Below are positions 1 to 7,179 of a stretch of 51,301 nucleotides of DNA, piece after piece. Origin of the DNA: an uncultured Eubacteriales bacterium (GTDB taxonomy: Bacteria > Bacillota > Clostridia > Oscillospirales > Ruminococcaceae); the NCBI GenBank assembly GCA_959605275.1, contig CAUHFD010000001.1, positions 1 to 51,301 of the forward strand, given 5' to 3'. The position numbers and the translations under genes are program-made. The notes under the pieces are model-generated. The model was not told the origin of the DNA and searched no databases. It worked only from the letters and a program-made list of their open reading frames with translations. The first letter of the stretch is position 1, and each line of letters starts with the position of its first letter.

Positions 1-882
1 GGTGCGATCCGGTGCGGCTACCGTTTGTTTGACGGCGCATCCGTTTATGGAAATGAGCCGGAAATCGGACAGGTGTATGCAAACGCCATCCAAAACGGCG
101 AAGTCAAAAGAGAAGAACTTTTCATTACCTCCAAGGTTTGGAACGATATGCACGGAGATGGAAAAGTAATAGAATCCTGCAAAAAAACATTGCAGGATTT
201 ACAGCTTGATTATGTTGACCTGTATTTTGTCCATTGGCCGTTCCCGAACTATCATGCACCGGGCTGCACGATTGACAGCAGAAATCCTGATTCTAAACCA
301 TTTTCCGTTGACCGCTTTATGGCAACTTGGCGTCAAATGGAGCAGTTGGTGGATATGGGATTGACCAGATTCATCGGTATGTCCAACATGACGATACCTA
401 AGCTGGAAGCAGTGCTACCGCTGTGCCGCATTAAGCCGGTAGCCATTGAGATGGAGTTGCACCCCAGTTTCCAGCAGCCGGAGTTGTTTCAGTATTGTCT
501 GGATCGTGGCATTCAGCCGATCGGTTTCTGTCCGATTGGTTCACCGACCCGTCCGGATCGTGACAAAGACCCGAATGATGTTGTAGATATGCAGATGCCG
601 GAACTGGTTGAGATTGCAAAAGCCCACAATGTCCATCCGGCGATTATTTGTTTGAAATGGGCAGTACAGCGTGGACAAACGCCGATCCCATTCTCTATCT
701 ATGAGAATGAATACACCAGCAACCTGCGCTGCGTCACAGAGGATCCCTTGACAGAGGAAGAAATGAAAATCATGACTTCCCTTGACCGCAACTGCCGATT
801 CATTAAAGGTCACGTCTTCTTATGGGAGGGCGCAAAAGACTGGTACGATCTTTGGGATTTAGACGGTACTATTACAAAGTAA
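1..882 (+). CDS. Aldo/keto reductase, 5'-truncated by the window edge
   Basis: NAD(P)H-dependent carbonyl reductase of the AKR superfamily, cytoplasmic. The reading frame is open from base 1, so the true start lies upstream. The catalytic tetrad is visible, numbered from base 1: Asp11 and Tyr16 in the FDGASVYGNE segment, Lys45 in ITSKVW, and His78 in YFVHWPF. The rest follows the usual (beta/alpha)8 pattern, including MSN (strand 5 region) and the C-terminal cofactor region around PFS. About 293 residues are present and probably only some 20-30 are missing. It lies 28 bp before fucU, so it is probably co-transcribed with it. A role in reducing or oxidising a fucose-derived carbonyl (for example lactaldehyde) is inference from context; the substrate cannot be read from the sequence. 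Confidence 0.9.
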   Translation, partial: GAIRCGYRLFDGASVYGNEPEIGQVYANAIQNGEVKREELFITSKVWNDMHGDGKVIESCKKTLQDLQLDYVDLYFVHWPFPNYHAPGCTIDSRNPDSKPFSVDRFMATWRQMEQLVDMGLTRFIGMSNMTIPKLEAVLPLCRIKPVAIEMELHPSFQQPELFQYCLDRGIQPIGFCPIGSPTRPDRDKDPNDVVDMQMPELVEIAKAHNVHPAIICLKWAVQRGQTPIPFSIYENEYTSNLRCVTEDPLTEEEMKIMTSLDRNCRFIKGHVFLWEGAKDWYDLWDLDGTITK

Positions 883-910
883 AAGACGATCTGGAAAGGG
901 GATTGGTATT

Positions 911-1381
911 ATGCTGAAAGGTATACCTAACATTTTGACACCGGAATTATTGAAAATACTGATGGAAATGGGACATGGAGACGAAATTGTTCTTGCCGAT
1001 GGAAATTTTCCGGCGTTTGCCCATCCGAATAAGGTGGTGCGGCTGGACGGACATGGGATTCCCGAAGTTATGGAGGCTATCCTGCGTTTTATGCCGTTGG
1101 ATCCTTATGTAGAGCATCCGACGATTTTTATGGAGGTACTTCCGGACGACCCATATATTCCCGAAATCTGGGATACATACCGAGAGCTGGCATTTCGATA
1201 TGAAGAAGGCGGTCTGCGGGAACAGCCAATTAACAAGTTTGATTTTTACGAACGTACAAAAAAAGCCTATGCAGTTGTTACAACAAGCGAAAGTGCTCTG
1301 TATGCCAATGTGATTCTCAAAAAAGGTGTGGTAAGGTTGGAAGACACAATTTGCGGAAAGGAAAACAGCAATGAACGGTAA
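911..1381 (+). CDS. fucU: L-fucose mutarotase (RbsD/FucU family)
   Basis: Interconverts the alpha and beta anomers of L-fucose (family members also act on ribose), so that the sugar enters catabolism at full rate. The 156-residue length is normal. The N-terminus is strongly FucU-like: MLKGIPNILTPELLK is followed by EMGHGDEIVLADGNFP, which holds the active-site His22 and Asp30 expected in the family. A GGATTGGT segment sits before the ATG. The gene follows the aldo/keto reductase and its last 11 bp overlap the next ORF, an operon arrangement that suggests translational coupling. Its presence next to a locus with GH29 and another fucosidase-like hydrolase is the clearest sign that fucose is a metabolised product here. 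RbsD is the alternative name, but the EMGHGDEI segment and overall length favour FucU. Confidence 0.88.
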   Translation: MLKGIPNILTPELLKILMEMGHGDEIVLADGNFPAFAHPNKVVRLDGHGIPEVMEAILRFMPLDPYVEHPTIFMEVLPDDPYIPEIWDTYRELAFRYEEGGLREQPINKFDFYERTKKAYAVVTTSESALYANVILKKGVVRLEDTICGKENSNER

Positions 1382-2378
1382 AGAAAGGATACAAGCAATA
1401 CTGGATGGCGAAAAGCCGGACAGAACACCGGTTTTTCCTTTGCTGATGGCGTTTTCCGCAAAAAGAATAGGTGCTTCTTATCGGGATTTTGCTTCTAATG
1501 GCAGTGTGATGGCGCAAGCGCAAATTCATGCGCATGAAATGTTTCATCTGGATGCTATTACGGCCTGCTCGGATGCTTTTCGCATTGCAGCAGATTTGGG
1601 AGCGGAAATGGTGTTTCCGGAGGACAAACCTCCTTTTGCTCAAGCTCCGCTCGTCACTTCGGCGGAAGATTTAAAACGACTGAAAAGACCGGATGTCGCA
1701 AATGCCAGAGGACGAATGTATGATCGTGCCCAAGGTGTGAAAGAGATGGTAAATGCTGTCGGCAAGTCCTGTATGGTGTTAGGCTGGGTCGATATGCCTT
1801 TTGCCGAAATATGTTCCTTATGCGGCGTACAGAATATAATGATGATGATGTATGATGAGCCGGAATTGGTTCATCAACTACTGGATTTTGTGACGTCGAT
1901 CGTAATCGATTTTGCCTTATTGCAAATTGAGAACGGAGCAGAAATGATTGGATGCGGTGATGCTGCCGCTTCTTTGATTTCGCCTGAAATGTATCGGGAA
2001 TTTGCGTTGCCGTATGAACAACAAGTGTGTGAAGCGATTCATCATAGACAAGCTAAAATTAAACTGCATATCTGTGGGGATACAACCGCTTTGCTGCAGG
2101 ATATGGTCAAAAGCGGTGCAGATCTTTTCAATGTGGATCATATGGTGGATTTGAAAACGGCTGCAGAGACTTATGGCGCTAAACAATTGGCGTTTAAAGG
2201 TAATTTGGACCCCATCGGAGACATACTACAAGCGTCAGCAGAGGAAAGTTATTGCCGCGCGAAGCGTTGTATTCAATTGACAGAAGGTTATCGATATATT
2301 TTAAGTGCAGGCTGTGAAATTCCTGCCGAAGTCGAGGATGAGGTTTTTTTGGCGTTTTGCCGTGCGGCAGAACAATAA
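1371..2378 (+). CDS. Uroporphyrinogen decarboxylase-fold protein, MtaA/CmuA-like methyltransferase type
   Basis: A 335-residue protein with the URO-D (beta/alpha)8 fold. It begins NGKERIQAILDGEKPDRTPVFP, the standard opening of MtaA/CmuA/HemE relatives. A His-x-Cys pair in KLHICGDTT plus a later Cys in ILSAGCEIP match the zinc site of methylcobamide:coenzyme M methyltransferases and not the heme enzyme. Its ATG lies 11 bp inside the end of fucU, which argues for coupled translation. No corrinoid protein or methyl acceptor gene is visible, so the methyl donor and acceptor are unknown. Many such paralogues sit in sugar-catabolic loci with undefined roles. A function in fucose metabolism is inference from position only. 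Confidence 0.82.
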   Translation: MNGKERIQAILDGEKPDRTPVFPLLMAFSAKRIGASYRDFASNGSVMAQAQIHAHEMFHLDAITACSDAFRIAADLGAEMVFPEDKPPFAQAPLVTSAEDLKRLKRPDVANARGRMYDRAQGVKEMVNAVGKSCMVLGWVDMPFAEICSLCGVQNIMMMMYDEPELVHQLLDFVTSIVIDFALLQIENGAEMIGCGDAAASLISPEMYREFALPYEQQVCEAIHHRQAKIKLHICGDTTALLQDMVKSGADLFNVDHMVDLKTAAETYGAKQLAFKGNLDPIGDILQASAEESYCRAKRCIQLTEGYRYILSAGCEIPAEVEDEVFLAFCRAAEQ

Positions 2379-2395
2379 TTGAAATCCCGGAAAAG

Positions 2396-2439
2396 AAAAC
2401 ATCTCCCGTTAGCCTTATGGCTTTCGGGAGATGTTTTTT
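2396..2439. terminator. Bidirectional intrinsic terminator between convergent genes
   Basis: A 13-bp perfect stem pairs 2396-2408 with 2425-2437, and an inner AGCC/GGCT pair lies in the loop. A-rich and T-rich flanks give a U-tract in both directions (TTTTTT at 2434-2439; AAAA at 2396-2399 for the other strand). It ends the fucU operon. The stop codon of the convergent regulator (2415-2417) falls in the loop. Confidence 0.9.
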
Positions 2440-3560
2440 ACACTTTCTCGCTTTATAAAAGAAACCGGGAATATCATATTATGCTTTCCGCCCTTTTTAT
2501 TTTCAATTAATTTGATTAAAATATTTGCAGCTTCTTTTCCGATTGCATAAAGATTTTGGTGCACTGTGGTCAGACCTATGCTGAATTTTTGCGTATCAGA
2601 CAGATCATCAAATCCGGTTAGGGAAAGATCATCCGGAATAGAAATGCCTAAAGACTGACAAGCTTCCATGACCAGAAGAGCAACACCGTCCGAAGAACAG
2701 GCAATGGCAGTTACGCCTTGTTCTATGGCAGAGGATATGCTTTTGACGATGAGGTAAATGCCATCTGTTTCGATATCCAGGCTCTTAGCTATGTTGGTAT
2801 AAATTAAGTTTTGCCGGATAGGAATATTATGGTCTGCCAAGGCGGTGCAGTAGCCGTTAAATCGATCTCGGATAGATGATTTATCATCAATAGCTACGTC
2901 GGAGAAAAAAGCGATTTTTTCATGTCCATTGTCAATCAGATGATTAACAACGGACAACTCGCCGGTAAAATTGTCCGATACGACATGAGAAATATCTACA
3001 CCCGTAAAATATTTATCCACTGTCACAATCGGGTAATTTTGAACGGAGAGTTGAATCATCAAATCGTAGTTTGCATGATCGGAATAAGGGTAATAAATGA
3101 TTCCTTTTACATTATCGCTGATATATTTTTGTAGCAAAATTCTTTCGTTATCCGGATTTCTGCCTGAATTGGAAATAACCATATAATAGCCTTTTGCGGT
3201 TACCACTTCAAGAATACCTTGGATATAATACATCATGTCTCCTTTAGCGGTGTCGATCGGAAATATGATACCGATTAAATTGCTGTTGCCGCTTAGAAGT
3301 CTGCTGTCACTATCGCCATCAGTAATAATAGGATTGTCAAAGTCATAATCCGTACTGATAAAAGAGCCCAGCCTTCTTTTTCGGACAATGATCTTTTTGT
3401 CCGCCAATTCATCCAAAGCTTTTTTGGCAGTGATACGGCTGACGCCGAACTGCTCCATCAGTTCGGATTCGGTTGGTATTTTAGAACCCTTTACCAGTCT
3501 TCCACTTTGCATTTCTTCTAAAATGTAATTGATAATCTTTTCATATAAAAAGCCTTCCAT
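2415..3560 (-). CDS. GntR-type regulator with LacI/AraR-like sugar-binding domain
   Basis: Predicted sugar-responsive transcription factor of the AraR class. Residues about 1-70 form a GntR winged helix-turn-helix (KIPTESELMEQFGVSRITAKKA is the recognition region), and residues about 90-375 a periplasmic-binding-protein-like effector domain (GIIFPI; later SSDGVALLVMEA and LTGFDDLSDT, typical of LacI-family C-domains). The 381-residue length fits AraR-like proteins. An AAAAAGGAG ribosome binding site lies 11 nt before the ATG. It is divergent from the 26-kb operon beginning at 4065 and convergent with the fucU operon, so it is the obvious local regulator. Which operon it controls and which sugar it senses are not shown; fucose or a fucosylated oligosaccharide is a guess from context. 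Confidence 0.88.
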   Translation of the reverse strand: MEGFLYEKIINYILEEMQSGRLVKGSKIPTESELMEQFGVSRITAKKALDELADKKIIVRKRRLGSFISTDYDFDNPIITDGDSDSRLLSGNSNLIGIIFPIDTAKGDMMYYIQGILEVVTAKGYYMVISNSGRNPDNERILLQKYISDNVKGIIYYPYSDHANYDLMIQLSVQNYPIVTVDKYFTGVDISHVVSDNFTGELSVVNHLIDNGHEKIAFFSDVAIDDKSSIRDRFNGYCTALADHNIPIRQNLIYTNIAKSLDIETDGIYLIVKSISSAIEQGVTAIACSSDGVALLVMEACQSLGISIPDDLSLTGFDDLSDTQKFSIGLTTVHQNLYAIGKEAANILIKLIENKKGGKHNMIFPVSFIKRESVKNISRKP

Positions 3561-4064
3561 TATTTCGTTTGCTCCTTTTTCAATAGCATTATGTCAATTG
3601 ATCGGCAATTTTTACAGAATAAAGATAAACTATGATGACTAACTGTAAATCATTATTGATATGCAAATGATATGACTACATGCAAATTAATATGTTTTTG
3701 CAGATATATCATAACAATAGTATATTATAAGATTGAAAATATGTCAATACCATATCAATTAATCATCATAATATATTGTCTTAAAACTGTAAAATATTAG
3801 GCAGAATATGTTATCTCCATTATTGTGAATAAATAGGAGTAAAATAATTGATATGCACAAAAACAAAAGAAATATATAATTGTTATGTGCGAAATATACA
3901 TAAAACCATCTCTTAAATGCACATTAAGTTAGAAAAATATTGTGCATATTGACAACGATGCGGAAGTGAATTATAATAAAAACACGGAAGCACAAAAGAA
4001 AGCAATTGATATGTTAATTTCCAAATTATACCAGTTGCTTCAATTGATTAAACGGAGGTAAACA
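3561..4064. promoter_or_regulatory. 504-bp AT-rich divergent regulatory region with repeated ATTGATATG motif
   Basis: No gene is visible. The 9-mer ATTGATATG occurs at 3655-3663, 3751-3759 (reverse strand), 3847-3855 and 4005-4013; the first and third extend to ATTGATATGC. The first three start exactly 96 bp apart. A 7-bp inverted repeat, ATGCACA (3917-3923) and TGTGCAT (3941-3947), abuts the -35 box of the downstream promoter, and ATGCACA also occurs at 3853-3859. These are candidate operators for the adjacent GntR/LacI-type regulator; binding is inference. Confidence 0.5.
3949..3977 (+). promoter_or_regulatory. Consensus sigma-A promoter for the 4065-29907 operon
   Basis: TTGACA at 3949-3954 and TATAAT at 3972-3977 are both perfect consensus boxes with a 17-bp spacer. 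The expected start near 3984 gives a leader of about 80 nt before the ATG at 4065. The ATTGATATG copy at 4005-4013 would lie just inside the transcript, a roadblock-type operator position. Confidence 0.88.
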
Positions 4065-5387
4065 ATGATGAAAAAACGGTATTTATCTATTTTGCTTGCA
4101 CTGTCTCTTGCAATCAGTATGATTGCGTTTTCTGTTCCGGCATCAGCCGCAGAGACAGGATCCCAAGAAAAGCAGCTTTATCATTTAGCTGTGGAAGACA
4201 AAGCGTTTGGTTCTTATATTTATGGTGATGCAACGCAAGAAGGCGGCGTAGCATTCCCGGACAACTCTATGGCTACTGCTTGCGGCTGGGAAGCTGTAAA
4301 AGACTATAATAGTCAGTACAACGGAGGAGGTTGGTCGGCAAGCGGTGTCATTGTCCGTGTTATGGGTGCTGCAAAAATTACTGCTCTTGGAGATATCTTC
4401 CAGGACGCCACGAAACTGACCGGTGGTTTGGGAGATCGCGGAAAATCTTTTGCACCGCATAAGGTTCAGCTTTGGAAAATAGCCGGTGTAACCGACCTGG
4501 AGGATAATGCTCAAATCACCAATGCTCTTGCCAATCAGGAAAATTGGACCATGACAGCAGAAGTGACCGTTACCCCGGATGAAACCACTGCACTGGGCGC
4601 GGGAAAAGGCTTTAACTGGACAGAGCTCGAGACGCCTGTGATCGTAAAAGCCGGTGAATTGTATGTTATCGTCGTGGAGCAAGGTGTGGGTGCAGAGCCG
4701 GGAGTATCATACGGAAATCCTCGCCAGAATGAATTAAACTACTACTTGGCAATGCATCCGGATAATACGGAAGATGCGGAACCTGCACAGGCCGGCCTGT
4801 TTTATATAGGCGGCGCACCGATCGGCACTTTCGGAGGCAATTTGGTTGATATACAAAATGCGGTTGCTGGTTCTTTCTATGCCGGCGGTAATTTCAAATA
4901 TGAAGAAATCAAACCCGATGAAAAAGCTGCTCCTACCGCAAGCGAGATTACCCAAAATTCTGCAAAACTGACTTGGACCAAAGCAGATAACAATGATTTG
5001 GGTAATGTAGGGGGATATATCATTAACCGTACCAACGGCGAAAACGGTGAAACCTTAAAGGTGAACGGTGCAGATACCCTTTCTTTTTCAGACAGCGGTT
5101 TGACGGAAAACACAACCTACACTTATGAGATAATAGCGGTCGATGACGTTGATGCAGAAACCCCGGTTGTCATTGCTGTTTATGCTGCGGCAGAGGTTAA
5201 AACTTTAGCGGCAGAAAAGGCTCCTGAAGACAATCAAGGTGAAAAAGAGGAAGAGAAAACTCCGGATCAAAAAGATGACGAAACGGTGAAAACCGGTGTG
5301 GCAGACAATGTTACAGCAGCAATACTGCTTCTTGTGTTCGCCGCAGGAGTCGTATTGGCTTTCAAAAAAAAATCTTATATAAAATAA
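4065..5387 (+). CDS. Secreted membrane-anchored surface protein with FN3 domain
   Basis: 440 residues. A signal peptide is clear (MMKKRYLSILLALSLAI to about residue 28, cleavage near ASA-AE). Residues about 35-280 are a beta-rich region I do not recognise. A fibronectin type III domain covers about 287-377 (KLTWTKAD, GYIINR, TTYTYEIIAVD). A charged Glu/Lys linker leads to one C-terminal membrane helix (AAILLLVFAAGVVLAF) and a KKKSYIK tail. VKTG just before the helix recalls the end of a sortase signal, but the leading LP is absent, so a plain membrane anchor is the safer reading. The start has a GGAGG site 7-8 nt upstream. As the first gene behind the strong promoter it should be among the most expressed; a glycan-binding role is inferred from its neighbours. 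Confidence 0.8.
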   Translation: MMKKRYLSILLALSLAISMIAFSVPASAAETGSQEKQLYHLAVEDKAFGSYIYGDATQEGGVAFPDNSMATACGWEAVKDYNSQYNGGGWSASGVIVRVMGAAKITALGDIFQDATKLTGGLGDRGKSFAPHKVQLWKIAGVTDLEDNAQITNALANQENWTMTAEVTVTPDETTALGAGKGFNWTELETPVIVKAGELYVIVVEQGVGAEPGVSYGNPRQNELNYYLAMHPDNTEDAEPAQAGLFYIGGAPIGTFGGNLVDIQNAVAGSFYAGGNFKYEEIKPDEKAAPTASEITQNSAKLTWTKADNNDLGNVGGYIINRTNGENGETLKVNGADTLSFSDSGLTENTTYTYEIIAVDDVDAETPVVIAVYAAAEVKTLAAEKAPEDNQGEKEEEKTPDQKDDETVKTGVADNVTAAILLLVFAAGVVLAFKKKSYIK

Positions 5388-5435
5388 TAGAGCGATCTTG
5401 TTTATATAAAAGATAGTGTTTATCACTGACATGAT

Positions 5436-5470
5436 ATTAGGCTGTTTTTCTTATCGAAACGCAGCCTAAT
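5436..5470 (+). other. Intercistronic hairpin
   Basis: A 9-bp perfect stem, ATTAGGCTG (5436-5444) with CAGCCTAAT (5462-5470), and a 17-nt loop. There is no U-tract, so it is more likely an mRNA-stabilising or processing structure between the two surface-protein genes than a terminator. Confidence 0.45.
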
Positions 5471-5523
5471 GCTGTCTTCGTACAAAACGGTCAAAAAGAT
5501 GACTTGAATGCCAGGAGGTACAT

Positions 5524-7062
5524 ATGAAAAAGATAGTTGCCGGTGTAATGACGGCTGCTTTATTAAGCAGCATGCTGCTCGCTTCTGCGGCTACACCGAA
5601 TTTAGTCAGTAATGGTGATTTTGAAAACGGAATGACCGGTTGGATACCAAAGCATATCGGCAATGCCACTCCCGAGAATCAGCTCGGAACAGCAGGAGGT
5701 AAGGCTGAAATTGTATCGGGCGGTCATAGCGGTAAATGCTTGAAGATTACGCAGGGAAATTTGGTAGAAGGCGGCTCTCTGTCCTATTTCGGGCGTGTAG
5801 AACAAAATTTGATTTCAAAAGAAGTACCCAAAGAAGGTAGCGCTTATATGTTCAGCGCTTGGGTGAAAGCAGAAAGCATTCCGTCTAATGTCTCTAATCC
5901 TAAGGTTCAGCTGATTCTTGATATCGCCGCCGATCAAGGAGATAAAGATAAAAACGGCAATCCGGTCTATCATCATCAGGGAGAGGTAGTGGCTTCTGAG
6001 GAAGTAACTACTTCCTGGAAAAAGATAACCGGCGTTACCAGAATGTTTACTTTTGAACAGCAGGACGGACCGAATACACAATACAAAAATACAATCGGAT
6101 TCCATTCTTCTCCGAAGTATCCGGGCGCTAATCCCGGGTTTGACCAGGGGCTTAAAATGGATACGCCGATTAAGGAATTTACTCCTTATGTTATTCTTTC
6201 CGGTGGTCCTGAAACTGCCGTTCCGCTCTTGATCGATGACATGGAGCTGAAAAAACCGATCTACAATTTTATTTTTAACAAAGCAAATGCAGACAGCAAG
6301 GTGCTGTATAAGGAATCGGGAACCGAAACCTATATTCATGAGGGCACCGACGTTGCTGTTTATCGTGAAGCAAAAGAAGATGCATATTTTATCTATAAAT
6401 TTGATTTTGATAAAAATACCAAAGACGCTATTATTTCCATGAACGTCGGAGATGATTTTAAAATCGATGTAGCAACAGATCCGAACGGTCCTTGGACAAA
6501 TGTCGCTAATGGTAAAGCATTATTAATGACCAATGCCTATAAAGCCGACGAAATTATTGATGTAACCGGTTATCTGAATAAGAACAGCGAAAATGCCGTA
6601 TATATGAAGTTCTCCGATCGCACCAAGGGAACGACGGGAACAAAGAAAAACGGTGTCACGATTCGCGCATTGGAAGTATACAGTGAAACCGGAGCACTTG
6701 AATTTAAATCTACACCTACCAACAATACTTCGACAACGGCATCAAAGAATACTGCAGGACAAACCAGTTCGGCTGCAGGCACTGTTTCCAACGGCAAGAC
6801 ACCGGATAACAACAGTGTAAACACAGAGACAGATGTCATCACCTCCGGAGATGACATCGTAACGGAAAGTGGAGTTGTAGCCGAATCCGGTGAGGATGTT
6901 GTCTCGGAAGAACAGCAGGACAGCTCGGCAGTCATGGCTGATTCGGAAAATGAAGGCGGCTCTTTGCTATGGCTTTGGATCACATTGGCGGTCGTGGTTG
7001 TTTTAGGCGGTGGCGGAGCAGCGCTATACTTTTTGGTTATTAAGAAAAAATTACAGAAATAA
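5524..7062 (+). CDS. Membrane-anchored surface protein with CBM4/9-like domain
   Basis: 512 residues. Signal peptide 1-22 (cleavage near ASA-AT). The mature protein opens with PNLVSNGDFENGMTGW, the hallmark start of carbohydrate-binding modules of the CBM4/9 and related beta-sandwich type (about 25-215, ending LLIDDMEL). A second beta-rich domain follows (about 230-390), then a Ser/Thr/Glu-rich linker (395-470) and a C-terminal membrane helix (WLWITLAVVVVL) with an IKKKLQK tail. The AGGAGG site sits 6 nt before the ATG. It has the same anchoring plan as the preceding gene, with no LPxTG. Probably a cell-surface glycan-binding protein feeding the transporters downstream; the ligand cannot be deduced. 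Confidence 0.82.
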   Translation: MKKIVAGVMTAALLSSMLLASAATPNLVSNGDFENGMTGWIPKHIGNATPENQLGTAGGKAEIVSGGHSGKCLKITQGNLVEGGSLSYFGRVEQNLISKEVPKEGSAYMFSAWVKAESIPSNVSNPKVQLILDIAADQGDKDKNGNPVYHHQGEVVASEEVTTSWKKITGVTRMFTFEQQDGPNTQYKNTIGFHSSPKYPGANPGFDQGLKMDTPIKEFTPYVILSGGPETAVPLLIDDMELKKPIYNFIFNKANADSKVLYKESGTETYIHEGTDVAVYREAKEDAYFIYKFDFDKNTKDAIISMNVGDDFKIDVATDPNGPWTNVANGKALLMTNAYKADEIIDVTGYLNKNSENAVYMKFSDRTKGTTGTKKNGVTIRALEVYSETGALEFKSTPTNNTSTTASKNTAGQTSSAAGTVSNGKTPDNNSVNTETDVITSGDDIVTESGVVAESGEDVVSEEQQDSSAVMADSENEGGSLLWLWITLAVVVVLGGGGAALYFLVIKKKLQK

Positions 7063-7078
7063 AAAAAATTAATTTGAC

Positions 7079-7151
7079 ATCGCCTGTTTTCTCCGGAAAA
7101 TTTCCTGCTCCGGAAATTCCGATAAAGAAAGGGAACAGGCGATTCGTTTTT
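7079..7151 (+). terminator. Terminator or attenuator-like stem-loop between surface genes
   Basis: ATCGCCTGTT (7079-7088) pairs with AACAGGCGAT (7134-7143), enclosing CCGGAAA-type internal repeats, and a T-run follows at 7147-7151. It probably reduces read-through from the abundant surface-protein transcripts into the transporter genes. Confidence 0.55.
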
Positions 7152-7179
7152 CCATATTAAGGAAAGAGAGGCTCTATCT

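Noticed and set aside
5280..5387. LPxTG sortase signal in the 4065 protein
   Set aside because: Only VKTG precedes the helix; the leading Leu-Pro is missing and the other surface proteins have no such motif.
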